A stretch of DNA of 60,000 nucleotides from Mesostigma viride (taxonomy: Eukaryota; Streptophyta; Mesostigmatophyceae; Mesostigmatales; Mesostigmataceae). Shown here piece after piece: positions 20,811 through 31,106 of this stretch; position 1 is the stretch's first letter, and each line of letters opens with the position of its first letter. The position numbers and the translations under genes were made by a program. Where the stretch lies: positions 1,390,529 through 1,450,528 of the forward strand of contig RPFO01000015.1 of the NCBI GenBank assembly GCA_009746045.1. Reading direction: 5' to 3'. The notes under the pieces are model-generated. The model saw only the letters and a program-made list of their open reading frames with translations. It had not been told where the DNA came from and did not search any database.

Positions 20811-21205
20811 GTTCGTTCCCGAAGAAAGGTTGGCTGAGTATCAAACCGCAATGCAAAGCTAGGGGTCCACATGATCACGTTCAATAGGTTGCCGACGTGT
20901 CACCGGGCGCGTCTGCTCCTCTCCTCAACTTCGGGCAGTTGCGCTTCATGTGACTGATCTCCTGGCAATAGAAGCACCGCATGTGCCATCTGCGGGTGTT
21001 GAGTAGAGCATTGACCTGAGAGTCATTCTGCGCGTCGCCGATCTCGTCCTCATCTTGCTCCTCCTCAGCTGGGGATTCCTCCGCGGGGTCGCCTTCGTCT
21101 GCAGGATTCGACGCGTCAGTACCGCGCCGCGTCGAGCGTGCAGTCCTACTAGCCATGTGGTCGTCGGCTGCAGTGAGGAGATATGCTTTGACCTTGGACA
21201 TGTCC
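20811..21205 (-). repeat. Inverted copy of the zinc-knuckle end of gag
   Basis: This about 395-bp segment is the inverse of roughly 23315-23710, with identity high enough to read off by eye. The matching stops abruptly at 21205 where the 36-bp tandem repeats begin. Confidence 0.85.
20881..21201 (-). pseudogene. Gag C-terminal fragment with CCHC knuckle (minus strand)
   Basis: It encodes SKVKAYLLTAADDHMASRT, an acidic stretch, then CFYCQEISHMKRNC (C-x2-C-x4-H-x4-C) and ends ATSATY-like before a stop. It is the inverted duplicate of the end of the ORF at 23158-23640, differing at a few residues (ISHMK against IGHMR). It lacks the upstream gag core, so it is a fragment. Confidence 0.8.
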
Positions 21206-21436
21206 TAAGCCGATGGGCTCAAAATAATGATTGTCATGTCTCAAGCCGATGGGCTCAAAGTAATGGTTTCCATATCTTAAGCCGATGGGCTCAAAGTAAT
21301 GGTTGTCATGTCTCAAGCCGATGGGCTCAAAGTAATGGTTGTCATGTCATAAGCCGATGGGCTCAGAATGATGGTTGTCATGTCATAAGCCGATGGGCTC
21401 AAAATATTGGTTCTCATGTCATATGCCGATGGGCAA
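21202..21436 (+). repeat. 36-bp minisatellite, about 6.5 copies
   Basis: The unit AAGCCGATGGGCTCAAAGTA plus ATGGTTGTCATGTCTC repeats head to tail with point differences. The period of 36 keeps one frame open (SRWAQSNGCHVS-like), but that is a by-product of the repeat. Confidence 0.92.
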
Positions 21437-21864
21437 GGACATTAGGCCATAAGTTGGGACAATGGTTGTGGCTTGACCTATACTTTCATAAGTTCTACTG
21501 CATTTTGATTTAGATGCAACCCTATTCCGGGTCCTTAACTTTACTACATTATGAAACAAAACATTAGACCTGCATTTAGCCGAGCATAGGGTGACCACGT
21601 ACTAAGAGTAGGTCTAGGATTACTAATAATACTGGTACAAGGATTACTAATAATACTAGGATTACTAATAATAATAGTACAAGTTGACCATGAATCAAGA
21701 GTGGTTCTAGTAGGACTACTATTAGTACTAAGTGCTATAAAGGTGTGTGTGTGGACTTGTCTAAGGGGTGGGTAGTTGGGGTGTGGGGACCCGTGACCCC
21801 GGCAGCCGGCCTCGAGTGCTGGACCTAAACACCTAATAGACTAGCACATCCAAAATCACACGGT
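21437..21864. other. AT-rich spacer inside the 6.7-kb LTR element
   Basis: It holds short repeats of GGATTACTAATAATACT near 21617-21720 and no gene. Confidence 0.6.
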
Positions 21865-23640
21865 ATGAGTAGCACTTTGAAAACGATGGCGCACCGCGAG
21901 TTAATGGCTGAGCTTCCCTCGGATGACGACATAGATATCCGAACGCTACGCTCGGGTCGTAGGCTCGCTCAACAACATGTACCATTGGACGATACTCCGA
22001 GCACCCGCCCCGATGGGGGCGTGGGCCGTCCCGATGGGGGCGTGGCCCAAGAAGATCATCATAGTCAAGCAGATATTAGTTACCCACACACCACGACCTC
22101 CCCGATGGGGGAACCACAAAATGGCCAAGCTGTCCGCTCGGACAGTGTTCCCAACACTATGGTGCAGACTGAACGCATCCCACGACCAGACGGTAGCCCG
22201 AATCGCTCGCAGCAGCATGGCCAAGCCGCCCGCTCGGACGGTGTTCCCATTGCTCCTACAACACCCGGTAGGGAAGACGGTGTGTTAGGCGTGGTAGGCA
22301 TCTCACAGGGTTCCGTACTAGGCACTAGCGGCGGGCCGTGGCTTTGGACGAGGGTCGCAGAATGGCACCCTAGGCCTAGGCCGTACCACGTCAAGACCTC
22401 CTCGTCCCTCGTGGGGCGGGAGCGAGAATCGTAGGGATAGCTCACGAAGCGTCTCCTTCGCCAACGCGCGAAGGGTGACTGGACAGTGGAGTACCTCCTC
22501 CTCTGAAGATGAGGAGCCACTAGAAGCAGATATAGTGGAGGAGGAGGAGGAGATGGAGCACGCGCACACTGAGACAGCGCCGTCGTCAGTCTGCAGGATC
22601 CACCATGAGTAGGCGAGTCAGGGACACGGACGTGAACCTGAACTTCAGCACCATCACGGCAGATGACCCGGGCTACGATCACCCACTTTACGCCCAAGCG
22701 CGACAGCAGGCAGGAAGCTCCATGGTAGGACACCGGTCCAAGCATACTCTCCTGCCGCCCACGTTTGGGTGGCCTGAGCCCCGGGAGTTCAGCGGCCCCA
22801 GGCGGCAAAAACTTTTCAAGGCGCCGCCCATGCCCGACTTCAAGCACATCCCCAAGCTAAACAAGAGCATGAAGCCGCGAGACATCCAGGAGTGGGCTAG
22901 GCTGGTGAACAAGGCCATCACATTCTGGTTGAACTACCACAACTGGGATCTGTCCACCGAGGACTTGATCGACTTGATCATCACCCAGGCCATGGACATC
23001 TCAGTTACACGACTGCATGCTTCACTGCGATAGCATCGCGTCACAGTCCTACCCCAAGGATATCCACGAGCTGATGTAACGAATTCAGCAGAAGCTCGTC
23101 CCACCAGACGCTGAGTTCCAGGAGCGCATCGCCTTTGGCGCATTCCGACAGGGTGACATGCCCTACCGCGAGTTTGAGGTGGAGTTTGACGAGATGGCGA
23201 GTCGCCTATTGGATGTGTCGGGCCACGAGTACAAGATCCGCCTCATGGAGGCCATCCACCCTGATCTGCAGCTCGAGGCTAGGAAGAAGTTCGCAGACAC
23301 CCCGTGGCATCTGTGGGACATGTCCAAGGTCAAAGCATATCTCCTCACTGCAGCCGACGATCACATGGCTAGTAGGACTGCACGCTCGACGCGGCGCGGT
23401 ACTGACGCGTCGAATTCTGCAGACGAAGGCGACCCCGCGGAGGAATCCCCAGCTGAGGAGGAGCAAGATGAGGACGAGATCGGCGACGCGCAGAATGACT
23501 CCCAGGTCAATGCTCTACTCAACACCCGCAGCTGGCACATGCGGTGCTTCTATTGCCAGGAGATCGGTCACATGAGGCGCAACTGCCCAAAGTTGAGGAG
23601 AGGAGCAGACACGCCCGGTGACACGTCGGCAACCTATTGA
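21865..23640 (+). pseudogene. Gag-like polyprotein, decayed
   Basis: Three plus-strand pieces line up. 21865-22434 starts MSSTLKTMAHRELMAELPSD and holds repeats of RPDGGV. After a shift near 22400 the next frame gives SVSFANARRV and an acidic run to 22613. 22605-23033 gives NLNFSTITADDPGYDHP and a helical capsid-like core (KSMKPRDIQEWARLVNKA). A shift near 23010 and an in-frame TAA at about 23077 precede 23158-23640, with EFQERIAFGAFRQGDMPYRE, an acid-rich linker and the knuckle CFYCQEIGHMRRNC. This is the layout of an LTR-retrotransposon gag. The breaks make it a pseudogene. It runs antisense to the direction inferred for the surrounding LTR element. Confidence 0.75.
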
Positions 23641-23722
23641 ACATGATCATGTGGACCCCTAGCTTTGCATTGCGGTTTGATACTCAGCCAACCTTTCTTT
23701 GGGAACGAACCTCCGATACCAG

Positions 23723-24431
23723 TGTAACGTGCCAAACCCATCGGCTAGGCACGTTGGGAAAGATCGTTTCTATCTACGGGACCATCGTCCCGGTTTGTTG
23801 CCTACCTGAGTAGGAAGGGGGATCACTATTCTATGGGCTACTTGCTGTCATCACAGCGTAGGCCCAGAGGCATTATAATAATTACCTTCTTGTATTCTTG
23901 CAATTGCAGTTGTACAAGGATATGTGTTGGACATGATTGTATCAAAAGGAATAGATTCGTAGCTCAGATTAACTGAGGTGGGTGAGTCGGCGGAGTGAAG
24001 AACGACTGTCTTGTCCATCGTCCTCGCACGCCTTTATGCCAAGCAGTGCCACTAGGTCGGCACTGCTGTTCCAACCCTTGTGGCCCAGAACATTCCATGC
24101 GAATATTCCACGCCTAATTTACGTTACTGTAGTGGGCCGAACTACGGGTCGAACATAGGGCTGATCGACCTCTAACCATGTCCGTGGTAACCATCGTTAC
24201 GTTATGCCATCGGACACACATCCATCGATATATATCCCAATGTCACCAATATTACTCTAGATCTCAAAGTTCTGTCGGCACCCTCGTATACACAAGCAGA
24301 GGTGTGCCGGAAGGTATGGACTTCAAACCACCTTAGGTATCTATCTCTTTTTGCACGTATCTTTTTATACCATAATTCTTTTGCCAAACTTTCTCGTGCT
24401 CACTAGGTTCGACCCTAGTCGGCACGCTACA
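23723..24431 (-). repeat. Right LTR (inferred 5' LTR) of the 6.7-kb LTR element
   Basis: It is the counterpart of 17703-18411. The adjacent 23709-23721 carries the initiator-tRNA-like primer site on the minus strand. Confidence 0.92.
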
Positions 24432-24616
24432 AGCAGGTCAAAAAAATTTGCAAAAATATTCATCAAATCAGAAATAAGAAGTAAGAAATAAGTTCTTGCG
24501 GGGCACAGGCAAGATTCCCATGAATCTGGGAGTTATTCACATAGTACAGATATGGCTGCAAGATACTGCCACCAGTGTTTTTGCTAAGGGGTGGGGGGGT
24601 TCCGGTAATTCCGGTA

Positions 24617-24713
24617 AGGGTCCCGGCCGAGGCCGCGAAGCGGCCGAGGCCGGGGGGGGGGTCCGGGGGGGGCGGAGCCCCCCCCGGATGGTGGCGATTT
24701 TTTTTTTTTTTTT
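24617..24713 (+). repeat. Tandem GC hairpins followed by a T run
   Basis: GGCCGC-GAA-GCGGCC near 24630 is followed by a perfect 12-bp hairpin at 24662-24688 (TCCGGGGGGGGC, loop GGA, GCCCCCCCCGGA) and, after 9 bp, about 15 T at 24698-24713. It has the look of a strong terminator or of the palindromic elements of green-algal organelle DNA; in nuclear DNA its role is unknown. Confidence 0.8.
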
Positions 24714-26303
24714 AACAAAATCCCAATAGGATTTCTTATACAGTTATATAATTTATCCTAAACTCTGAAGCCTTGCCATAGGCCCCTAGTGGGCTGCTTG
24801 TGCCCTGATTCTCATACCGGGGTATACGCAGCCGGCAGCCCTACTAAGACACGCGACGATGATAACTTAGCATGCATACAAGCATGTGCACATGGTAACA
24901 ATAGGAGGCTACAAAACATAGTACGCATTGCCGGTAGGCAGTGTATAGCTCTCACATTGGCTCACCCATACATGGCGCGGCCTGACTAAGTAAGTTATTA
25001 AACATGATGCCGCCTGTTTGCATGCACCCTACACCCATGGGCCATTGGAAGTTGGAAAAGCTACCTCACGAGACCCGGTTCCTCTATAAAAACGAGGACC
25101 AGGTTCTTCGTCACCGCTAGGTAGTGCCATCTTGGCTATCTTTGTATGTTGGTTCCCAGTTTTACCGCCGGGCCGGCGCAGCTTCCTGTCCGTCCATTTC
25201 ACATGCGCTCGCTTCTAACGTCCCCTTCTAACTCAATGCCTGCCTGCGCCTGGTCTGGTCTGTAACGACCGTGCCCAAAGCCCGCCGACCGCTTGCACTG
25301 CCGGCCAAGGTTAAAATGCCACCGCCTCGTGAGAAATGGTCTTTGAATTTGTAGCCCAGGGGAATCGGGGGCTCTTTCTTCTTTGTCATGATTCGCTTCT
25401 CTAGCGCACTATCGAATAATGCAGGATTAGAAAACACGCAAAACAAAGTCAGCTGGCTCGACTGCCGTGAACTTCATCAACGTTTTGCGGCTCAGCACCT
25501 TCACATCGTGTCGGCGTACCTACTGCAGGTCTGCAGTCTGCAGCGCATTTATTACCCGGCCCGCTCTACCAGTCTCGTCTACGCATTTGACAGACTGGAC
25601 TAATTGCCGGCTGCCCAGTGCTGACCCATTCGTTGTAGGGTCAGACCTGCACCGCCCCACGCCTTTTGTTACTTGGGTACGGAACATCGATTTACTCACA
25701 AGTTGAAGTTGAAACTGTAGCCCGTCCTCAACAGTTACTGTTACTGTAGTACGTCCAACAACAGTCTACAAATCTCTGCTGCCCATTGCGTGGCAACAAC
25801 AACAGCAACAACATTATTTTGTGCTGGTCAAGCTCACACCGGTATTTTAAGTGGGCAACATGAACGCCAGCTGATGAAGTCGCGAGCAAGCAATGTTGAT
25901 GTTTGTGCAAAATCGCCTAGCCTTGACGAGCCGTTGCCCATGATTATTTTTTAAATACTGCATCTGAGGGTCAGGCACCACTATTTTATGTTGATCAGTA
26001 AGGTATGTTCTGGCTGCGATCGGACCATCGCGAGATTTCATTCCCTTGCACCCTGGTTTTTGTCGGGCATTCAGCAGGGCTCTGCTGTGTCGGAGTTTAC
26101 ATTTCGTGGAGGTGTTAGCATGGCAGCAATGTGCAAACTTTTTGTAAATGCCGGGAATAGTCAACCTTTACTAATAGAAATTGATATTGTGTTATAGTCA
26201 GTATATAAGTACCGGTTCTGTCTGACGGGGAAACCGGGGAACCCCGGCCGGCATTTAAAGCTTCCAGGTCGACCAGGGCAGCCCGGACAAGTCACAATGG
26301 CTT

Positions 26304-26480
26304 ATACCGGTCGAACGGGGGGGGTTTCCTGCTCTGAACACAGCATACCGGTCGAACGGGGGGGGGTTCCTGCTTGGCATATAGCATACCGGTCGGCCGG
26401 GGGGGGGTTCCTGCTTGGCATATAGCATACCGGTCGGCCGGGGGGGGCTTACCGGTCGGCCGGGGGGGCACCGGTATTTA
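26304..26480 (+). repeat. G-run minisatellite, unit about 42 bp
   Basis: Units begin ACCGGTCGAACGGGGGGG or ACCGGTCGGCCGGGGGGG and continue TTCCTGCTTGGCATATAGCAT. There are three full units and two short ones. Each has a run of at least seven G. Confidence 0.88.
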
Positions 26481-27086
26481 CCGGAGAATTACCGGTTCCG
26501 GTACGTTAGCAAAAACACTGACTGCCACTAACCATACCCTGGACATAACTTGACCAAAAATACCCTTCCGGAAAAAATACTTGGGATCTAAAGATTCCGA
26601 GACCAGATTTGAACGCAGCTCATTATTCCCCATCGAACTGCGGAAAGAGCTGTCGAGGAAACCGATGGCTTGTACGGTAAAAAGGCGATACAAACTGGGA
26701 GATATCTGTCTGGTTCAGAAAGTACTTCTGTAACCGACAGTAGATCAAATAATTTTCGACAGCTCTTTTCGCAGTTGCATCCTTGGTTGCATCCGTCATG
26801 AAAAACTGCTAGGCAAATGTACTTTCAGTACAATACAACAAACCTGGGAAAAAAAGCCCTGTGGGGGGGTGTACTTGGCCAGCTCCAAGCTGTGTTACAA
26901 CGCGTTCGCGGGTGTATCCTGATGAAGCAACCGTATTTGTCTCCGCTGAGTATCTTTGTTTCTTTGTTTGTTTGTGATGGCATGCTGTTCAGTGTTCTGG
27001 CCCTTGCCACTTGGCCGGTTCCAAATCTCTGCTGCCCACGTGCGGGGTGGGCAACAACAACAACAACATCAACTTGGCCAGCTCGT

Positions 27087-27766
27087 GGCCGGCATTCGCC
27101 GGCCGCCGGCCACGTAAAATTGCTTCCGACCCTCGCCGCTGACCACCCGCTGGTCGACCGCCGCGCGACCGACGTACAACACCTCTTAATGCACCGGTCC
27201 ATCGGGGTCGGGGAGATCCTCCACCGGCGATTTCAACATCCTGCCACATGTTTATGTACCAACCCCAATGAAACAGTGGAACACCGATTTTTATGGTGTA
27301 ACCTCCAGGGAGTTTGGACGTGGCTGATTGGTTTATGGGCAGCCTGGACGTCTGAGCCTATCATACCGGTGTCTACCCGCTCAATTATCTTTGGCATCAC
27401 TGGCACCCCTGGACTTGAGCTCACCTTTGCACAACAAGCGTGGATATGGCTCCGCACATGCATGTTATATACAATCTGGACGGTGCGAAATGATGTGGTG
27501 TTCAATAGGCGCACAGTGTTCGACAAAGCTGGGATTCTCTCACGCTTCATTTACCTATGGAACTCTGGCATGCGACTGACGCTATTGGATGGTTGCAAAT
27601 GAACAAAACAAAATCTGGGACCCTGGCGCGGACCAGGATAAGCCCAGCCCACTTGAGATCTTTCATGACCTCATGATGGGCAAAAACAGGATCTTTACCC
27701 ACATGCCCAATGACAACCCATTAGAAGTCCAGTGGCTTCCGTGGTCTAGCAAGGCTCCGTTTTAGC
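27087..27766 (+). pseudogene. 3' end of a LINE ORF2 (zf-RVT region)
   Basis: The plus frame encodes RRATDVQHLLMHRSIGVGEI, then C-x-C...ETVEHRFLWC, a Cys/His zinc-binding region found after the reverse transcriptase in many LINEs (zf-RVT), then a Trp-rich stretch ending LYTIWTVRNDVVF. The frame closes at 27600-27602, while another frame continues from 27589 to a TAG at 27766 with IWDPGADQDKPSPLEIFHDL, so a frameshift separates them. No reverse transcriptase precedes it: the copy is 5'-truncated near 27040-27090. It differs in type from the RTE-like fragments at 43-54 kb. Confidence 0.68.
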
Positions 27767-27892
27767 CACTGACATCTTGATACCCTAGGCTTAGCAGGGA
27801 TTAACTACTGGTTATATTTGGAATAAACGTACACCTATTTATCTGGAAAAAATTGTTTCCGGCGCGGCGCCGGCTGTGGAAAAGCCTAAACG

Positions 27893-28575
27893 AAGCGTTG
27901 CTGCGCCAGGGGGGGTGGAAAAAAACAAGAAAATTTACATCATGCTGGATTCGAGTAGATCTCGCAAAAACAAGCATGTTTGCCACTGGTCGCAACCCCA
28001 GGGGGTCTCTAGGTTAGAAGTTACAGAGCCTCAAAAACCGTTAACTTAAAGGGTAGGTAGGTAGGGTGCCGGGCCGATATGGTTTTTTTACAACAAAACA
28101 CTTGGATTTTCTGCTAGCTCCCTGTATGGTCGGAATTTTGAAACGGTTTGACGGACAAACTGATAGCACTTGGCGAGCTGAACCCAAATCTGCAGTCAAA
28201 ATTTTGGCAGGTACCATAGAGGGGGGGGGGTTGCCCGCAAGATGGTGCTGCCCCTAGGCACGGAAGTATGCTGCCGTCTGCCACCACTACAAGCCTTCGG
28301 CTATCCAGCGCCGTGCTGTGCCAGTATCGCGTCGCGCCGGCCAACGACCCATTTAAGAAAACCGGAATTTTCCCATACACCAATATGCTCAAACGGTAGA
28401 GCTCGCGGAGCTGATCATTTTGCACCCTAGGTCGACCCCTATAACCCTTGGGACCTCAGGGTTTTGCTAGGTATAGCGCCTAGGTGCTAGGTAGGTAGGG
28501 TCCAAGGGCCAACTTTTGGAAAATTTCAGCATGGTGTCTGATATTTTTGTTTTTTCCACCCCCCCTGGCTGCGCG
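27893..28575. repeat. Inverted-repeat pair about 0.6 kb apart
   Basis: The left arm at about 27893-27947 (GCGCCAGGGGGGGTGG, A-rich run, CATGCTGG) is the inverse of 28527-28575 (CAGCATGG, T-rich run, CCACCCCCCCTGGC) with a few differences. The segment between has direct repeats of GGTAGGTAGG and no ORF of note. It could be a MITE; target duplications were not identified. Confidence 0.5.
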
Positions 28576-28718
28576 GCCAAAAATGGCCTGCTACAAATTG
28601 AGTCATGAACGCGACAAGTTGCGATGGCACCGATGCTCAAGTTGCGGTCGCCGCCCAAATTTCGGCGTAAGGTAATCCACCCGGCTAAGGGCCACACCCG
28701 CTAAGGGCCACCCCTGGA

Positions 28719-28741
28719 CCCCCCCCCCCCCCCCCCCCCCC
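28719..28741 (+). repeat. Homopolymer C run, 23 bases
   Basis: It lies at the inner side of the left terminal region of the 3.1-kb element. A matching run of 26 C is at 31607-31632 near the right end; both are C on the plus strand, so the runs themselves are not inverted. Confidence 0.95.
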
Positions 28742-29070
28742 AGCATTTTGCGCAATTTGGTTTGAAATGACCAGAATATTTAACAACAGGTGCATGGCGG
28801 CGTAGCTGCAAGGGAAGGGCCAGCGGTTGCCTCCAGGCCATGCCGTAATTCCAGCTGCTTGTTGTCGGTCGTTGCTTCGTATGTATCCAGTCGGTACTTG
28901 CATCGTATGGATTGAGCAACGATCGTTGCACAAGGTTACGTGCTCCGCATAGAGCTCGACAGACGACAAGCAGCTTGTTCACTGTTCCATATGAACCGGC
29001 GTTCATTCCCTATGACGACCATAAGCCGTCGAGTCGTGACAACGGATGTCACCCTGAAGGGGTTGGCGTA

Positions 29071-29680
29071 TTATCAAGGAGACAACCAGCGCAGGTCAGA
29101 AATCGGGAGAATCCGGACCATGGTAGCTCGAGCCTGCCGTTATCTTGTCCGCGTGTTCGTGGCTTGCGTGTAGAGCGACTAGATGACCTAGACGGCGTAT
29201 TATGATAGTAATGATCACGGGTGCCAATAGAGGTTGCTGCTGGCTGGTCCGAGTTGGAGCTAGAAAACCCTCGCGACAAAAATGTTATCGCTGTTTCGGT
29301 AAACGGCGACAAAGCGGAATTACGGAAGTTTGCTGGACAGTGCTTTCTTTTCCCGTTGCGTCACTGAAAAGGTAAACGGTCTCGCGATGTCAAAACAGCA
29401 GCAAGTAGCAGTCGCTGTGTTTAATTGCAATGTGGTAGTTTGATTTAACACATATACTGCCTGAAGCTTTTCAAGGCTTGCTGGGATGTTGCCCATATCA
29501 AGGAGACAACCAGCGCAGGCCAGAAATCGGGAGAATCCGGACCATGGTAGCTCGAGCCTGCCGTTATCTTGTCCGCGTGTTCGAGTCGTTCAGGATGATG
29601 AAGATGAATGGTGATGGAAATGTGTATCCTTGTGCATTGAAATTATGGCTGGCTTACGTGTAGAGCGACTAGATGCCCAT
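29071..29680 (+). repeat. Direct duplication, about 87 bp
   Basis: TATCAAGGAGACAACCAGCG and the following bases to CCGCGTGTTCG occur at about 29072-29159 and 29497-29583. After different spacers, GTAGAGCGACTAGATG follows both, at 29170 and 29660. Confidence 0.85.
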
Positions 29681-30409
29681 ATGTTTCTAACGCTATAACT
29701 CTTGTCCAAGTGATGAAGACTGGCTTGGAAACTTGAGCTCGTCATGTTTACATTGTTATTGTGTTACAATACGTGCCTCTTTTCAGAATATGTTTCTTAT
29801 GTAATGCGAGGCTTCAGCATCATGGTTTAGCACCGTGGTGGCAGCCAAGCCTCTAATGACAATCTTGGACCTCACCTTGGCCTACGCAAATATTTGCTTC
29901 TTGTTTCACTCTTTGGACTGAGCTAGCTTTACACCTGCTATTTGGCCTGCACCATCGTCCCTGGCTGCCAGTTACATTTTGTGCCCCCCCCCCCCTGGCA
30001 GGCTGCAGGGTCTAGGATAGCGAGGGTGTAACGTAGACATGTTGTGGGCACCCTCAGTGCATTTTCAGGACCAGCCATGACCTGGCCATGCCTTCTTTCT
30101 TAGCACATTGAACATGACTTGTCAGAGTGCTTTTTGGTCACTAGTGTAACGACCCCCCTACATTCATAAATCGTAAACAATTATATAATGAGCATATTTC
30201 ATGGATGTAAAGCATTTCAACTCTTGAGCATATCATAAAAGTTAATGGTTCCATACCGGACCCATGGATGTGTTGACGTGTGTGAGTTATTACAAATGGT
30301 ATCCATCTTTAAAATGTCCTCATTTGAGGACATTTTCTTGCAGTGATTAGACATCAAGGTTCTAGATACTTTGCCCTTGCACTTGCCCTTGCCCACACTC
30401 AATCCTGCT

Positions 30410-30696
30410 CACACGCACACGCACACGCACACGCACACGCACACGCACACGCACACGCACACGCACACGCACACGCACACGCACACGCACACGCACACGC
30501 ACACGCACACGCACACGCACACGCACACGCACACGCACACGCACACGCACACGCACACGCACACGCACACGCACACGCACACGCACACGCACACGCACAC
30601 GCACACGCACACGCACACGCACACGCACACGCACACGCACACGCACACGCACACGCACACGCACACGCACACGACCACGACCACGACCACGACCAT
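30410..30696 (+). repeat. (ACACGC)n hexanucleotide array
   Basis: More than 40 perfect units to 30673, then four GACCAC units. All six frames are open through it, so the His-Ala, Thr-His and Val-Arg ORFs here carry no coding evidence. Confidence 0.98.
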
Positions 30697-30860
30697 GGAA
30701 GTAACTAATGTCTAACTAAATTAGTTGTTTCACAACTACAATAGAATAGTTGTCGATCTCACTTCATATGTCTTAATGGATCTATGATTCCATGTTGTTG
30801 CTTGATATGGCAAGTAACACAACAATCGAACACTTTTGACACACCCACACACCTTGGCAC

Positions 30861-31106
30861 AATTCAGGGTGGCCCTATGTGGTCGCTTGATGTGCCATAA
30901 TAAGTTAGACTAGTTCACGGCAAATCACGGCTCATCAATCACACAACCATGCCAAGACTTTATTGAAAACTTGAGTACGATTCAGGTGGCCCTATGTGGT
31001 CGCTTGATGTGCCATAATAAGTTAGACTACTTCATGGCAAATCACGGCTCATCAATCACACAACCATGCAAAGACTTTATTGAAAACTTGAACACAATTC
31101 AGGTGG
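30861..31106 (+). repeat. 119-bp tandem duplication, 2.1 copies
   Basis: ATTCAGGTGGCCCTATGTGG through TTATTGAAAACTTGA is repeated from 30980, and a third start ATTCAGGTGGCC follows at 31096. Confidence 0.88.

Larger units (their letters stand above)
17703..24431 (-). mobile_element. Non-autonomous LTR element with rearranged gag, no pol
   Basis: Two 709-bp repeats (17703-18411 and 23723-24431), TGTAACGTGCC...GGCACGCTACA, are almost identical. Minus orientation is suggested by two signals: next to the right LTR the minus strand reads TGGTATCGGAGGTTCG one base after the LTR, a primer-binding site of initiator-Met type, and next to the left LTR the minus strand reads GGGGGGGAGGAG, a polypurine tract. 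Flanks are GGCAG and AGCAG, a 4- or imperfect 5-bp duplication. No integrase or reverse transcriptase motif was found in 18412-23722. The gag-like ORFs in it run on the plus strand, opposite to the inferred direction. Confidence 0.85.
24432..26816. other. Intergenic stretch with hairpins and G-rich repeats, no gene recognised
   Basis: Apart from the hairpin at 24600-24713 and the minisatellite at 26304-26480, no feature stands out. A TATA-like CTATAAAAACG at 25083 has no ORF of note after it. A stretch CAAATCTCTGCTGCCCA at 25768 recurs at 27023, each followed by CAACAACAAC. Confidence 0.55.

Noticed and set aside
21055-21513. ORF with a 12-residue repeat SRWAQSNGCHVS
   Set aside because: The 36-bp minisatellite is divisible by three and so keeps a frame open; the first part is antisense to a gag fragment.
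18182-24387. Identical 61-codon minus-strand ORFs at 18182-18367 and 24202-24387 as a duplicated gene
   Set aside because: Both lie inside the 709-bp LTRs, so they are duplicated only because the LTRs are. No protein motif is seen.
30343-30715. Long open frames of His-Ala, Thr-His, Val-Arg and Val-Cys repeats
   Set aside because: All frames on both strands are open through the ACACGC array, which is expected from a hexamer with no stop codon. No flanking conserved protein.
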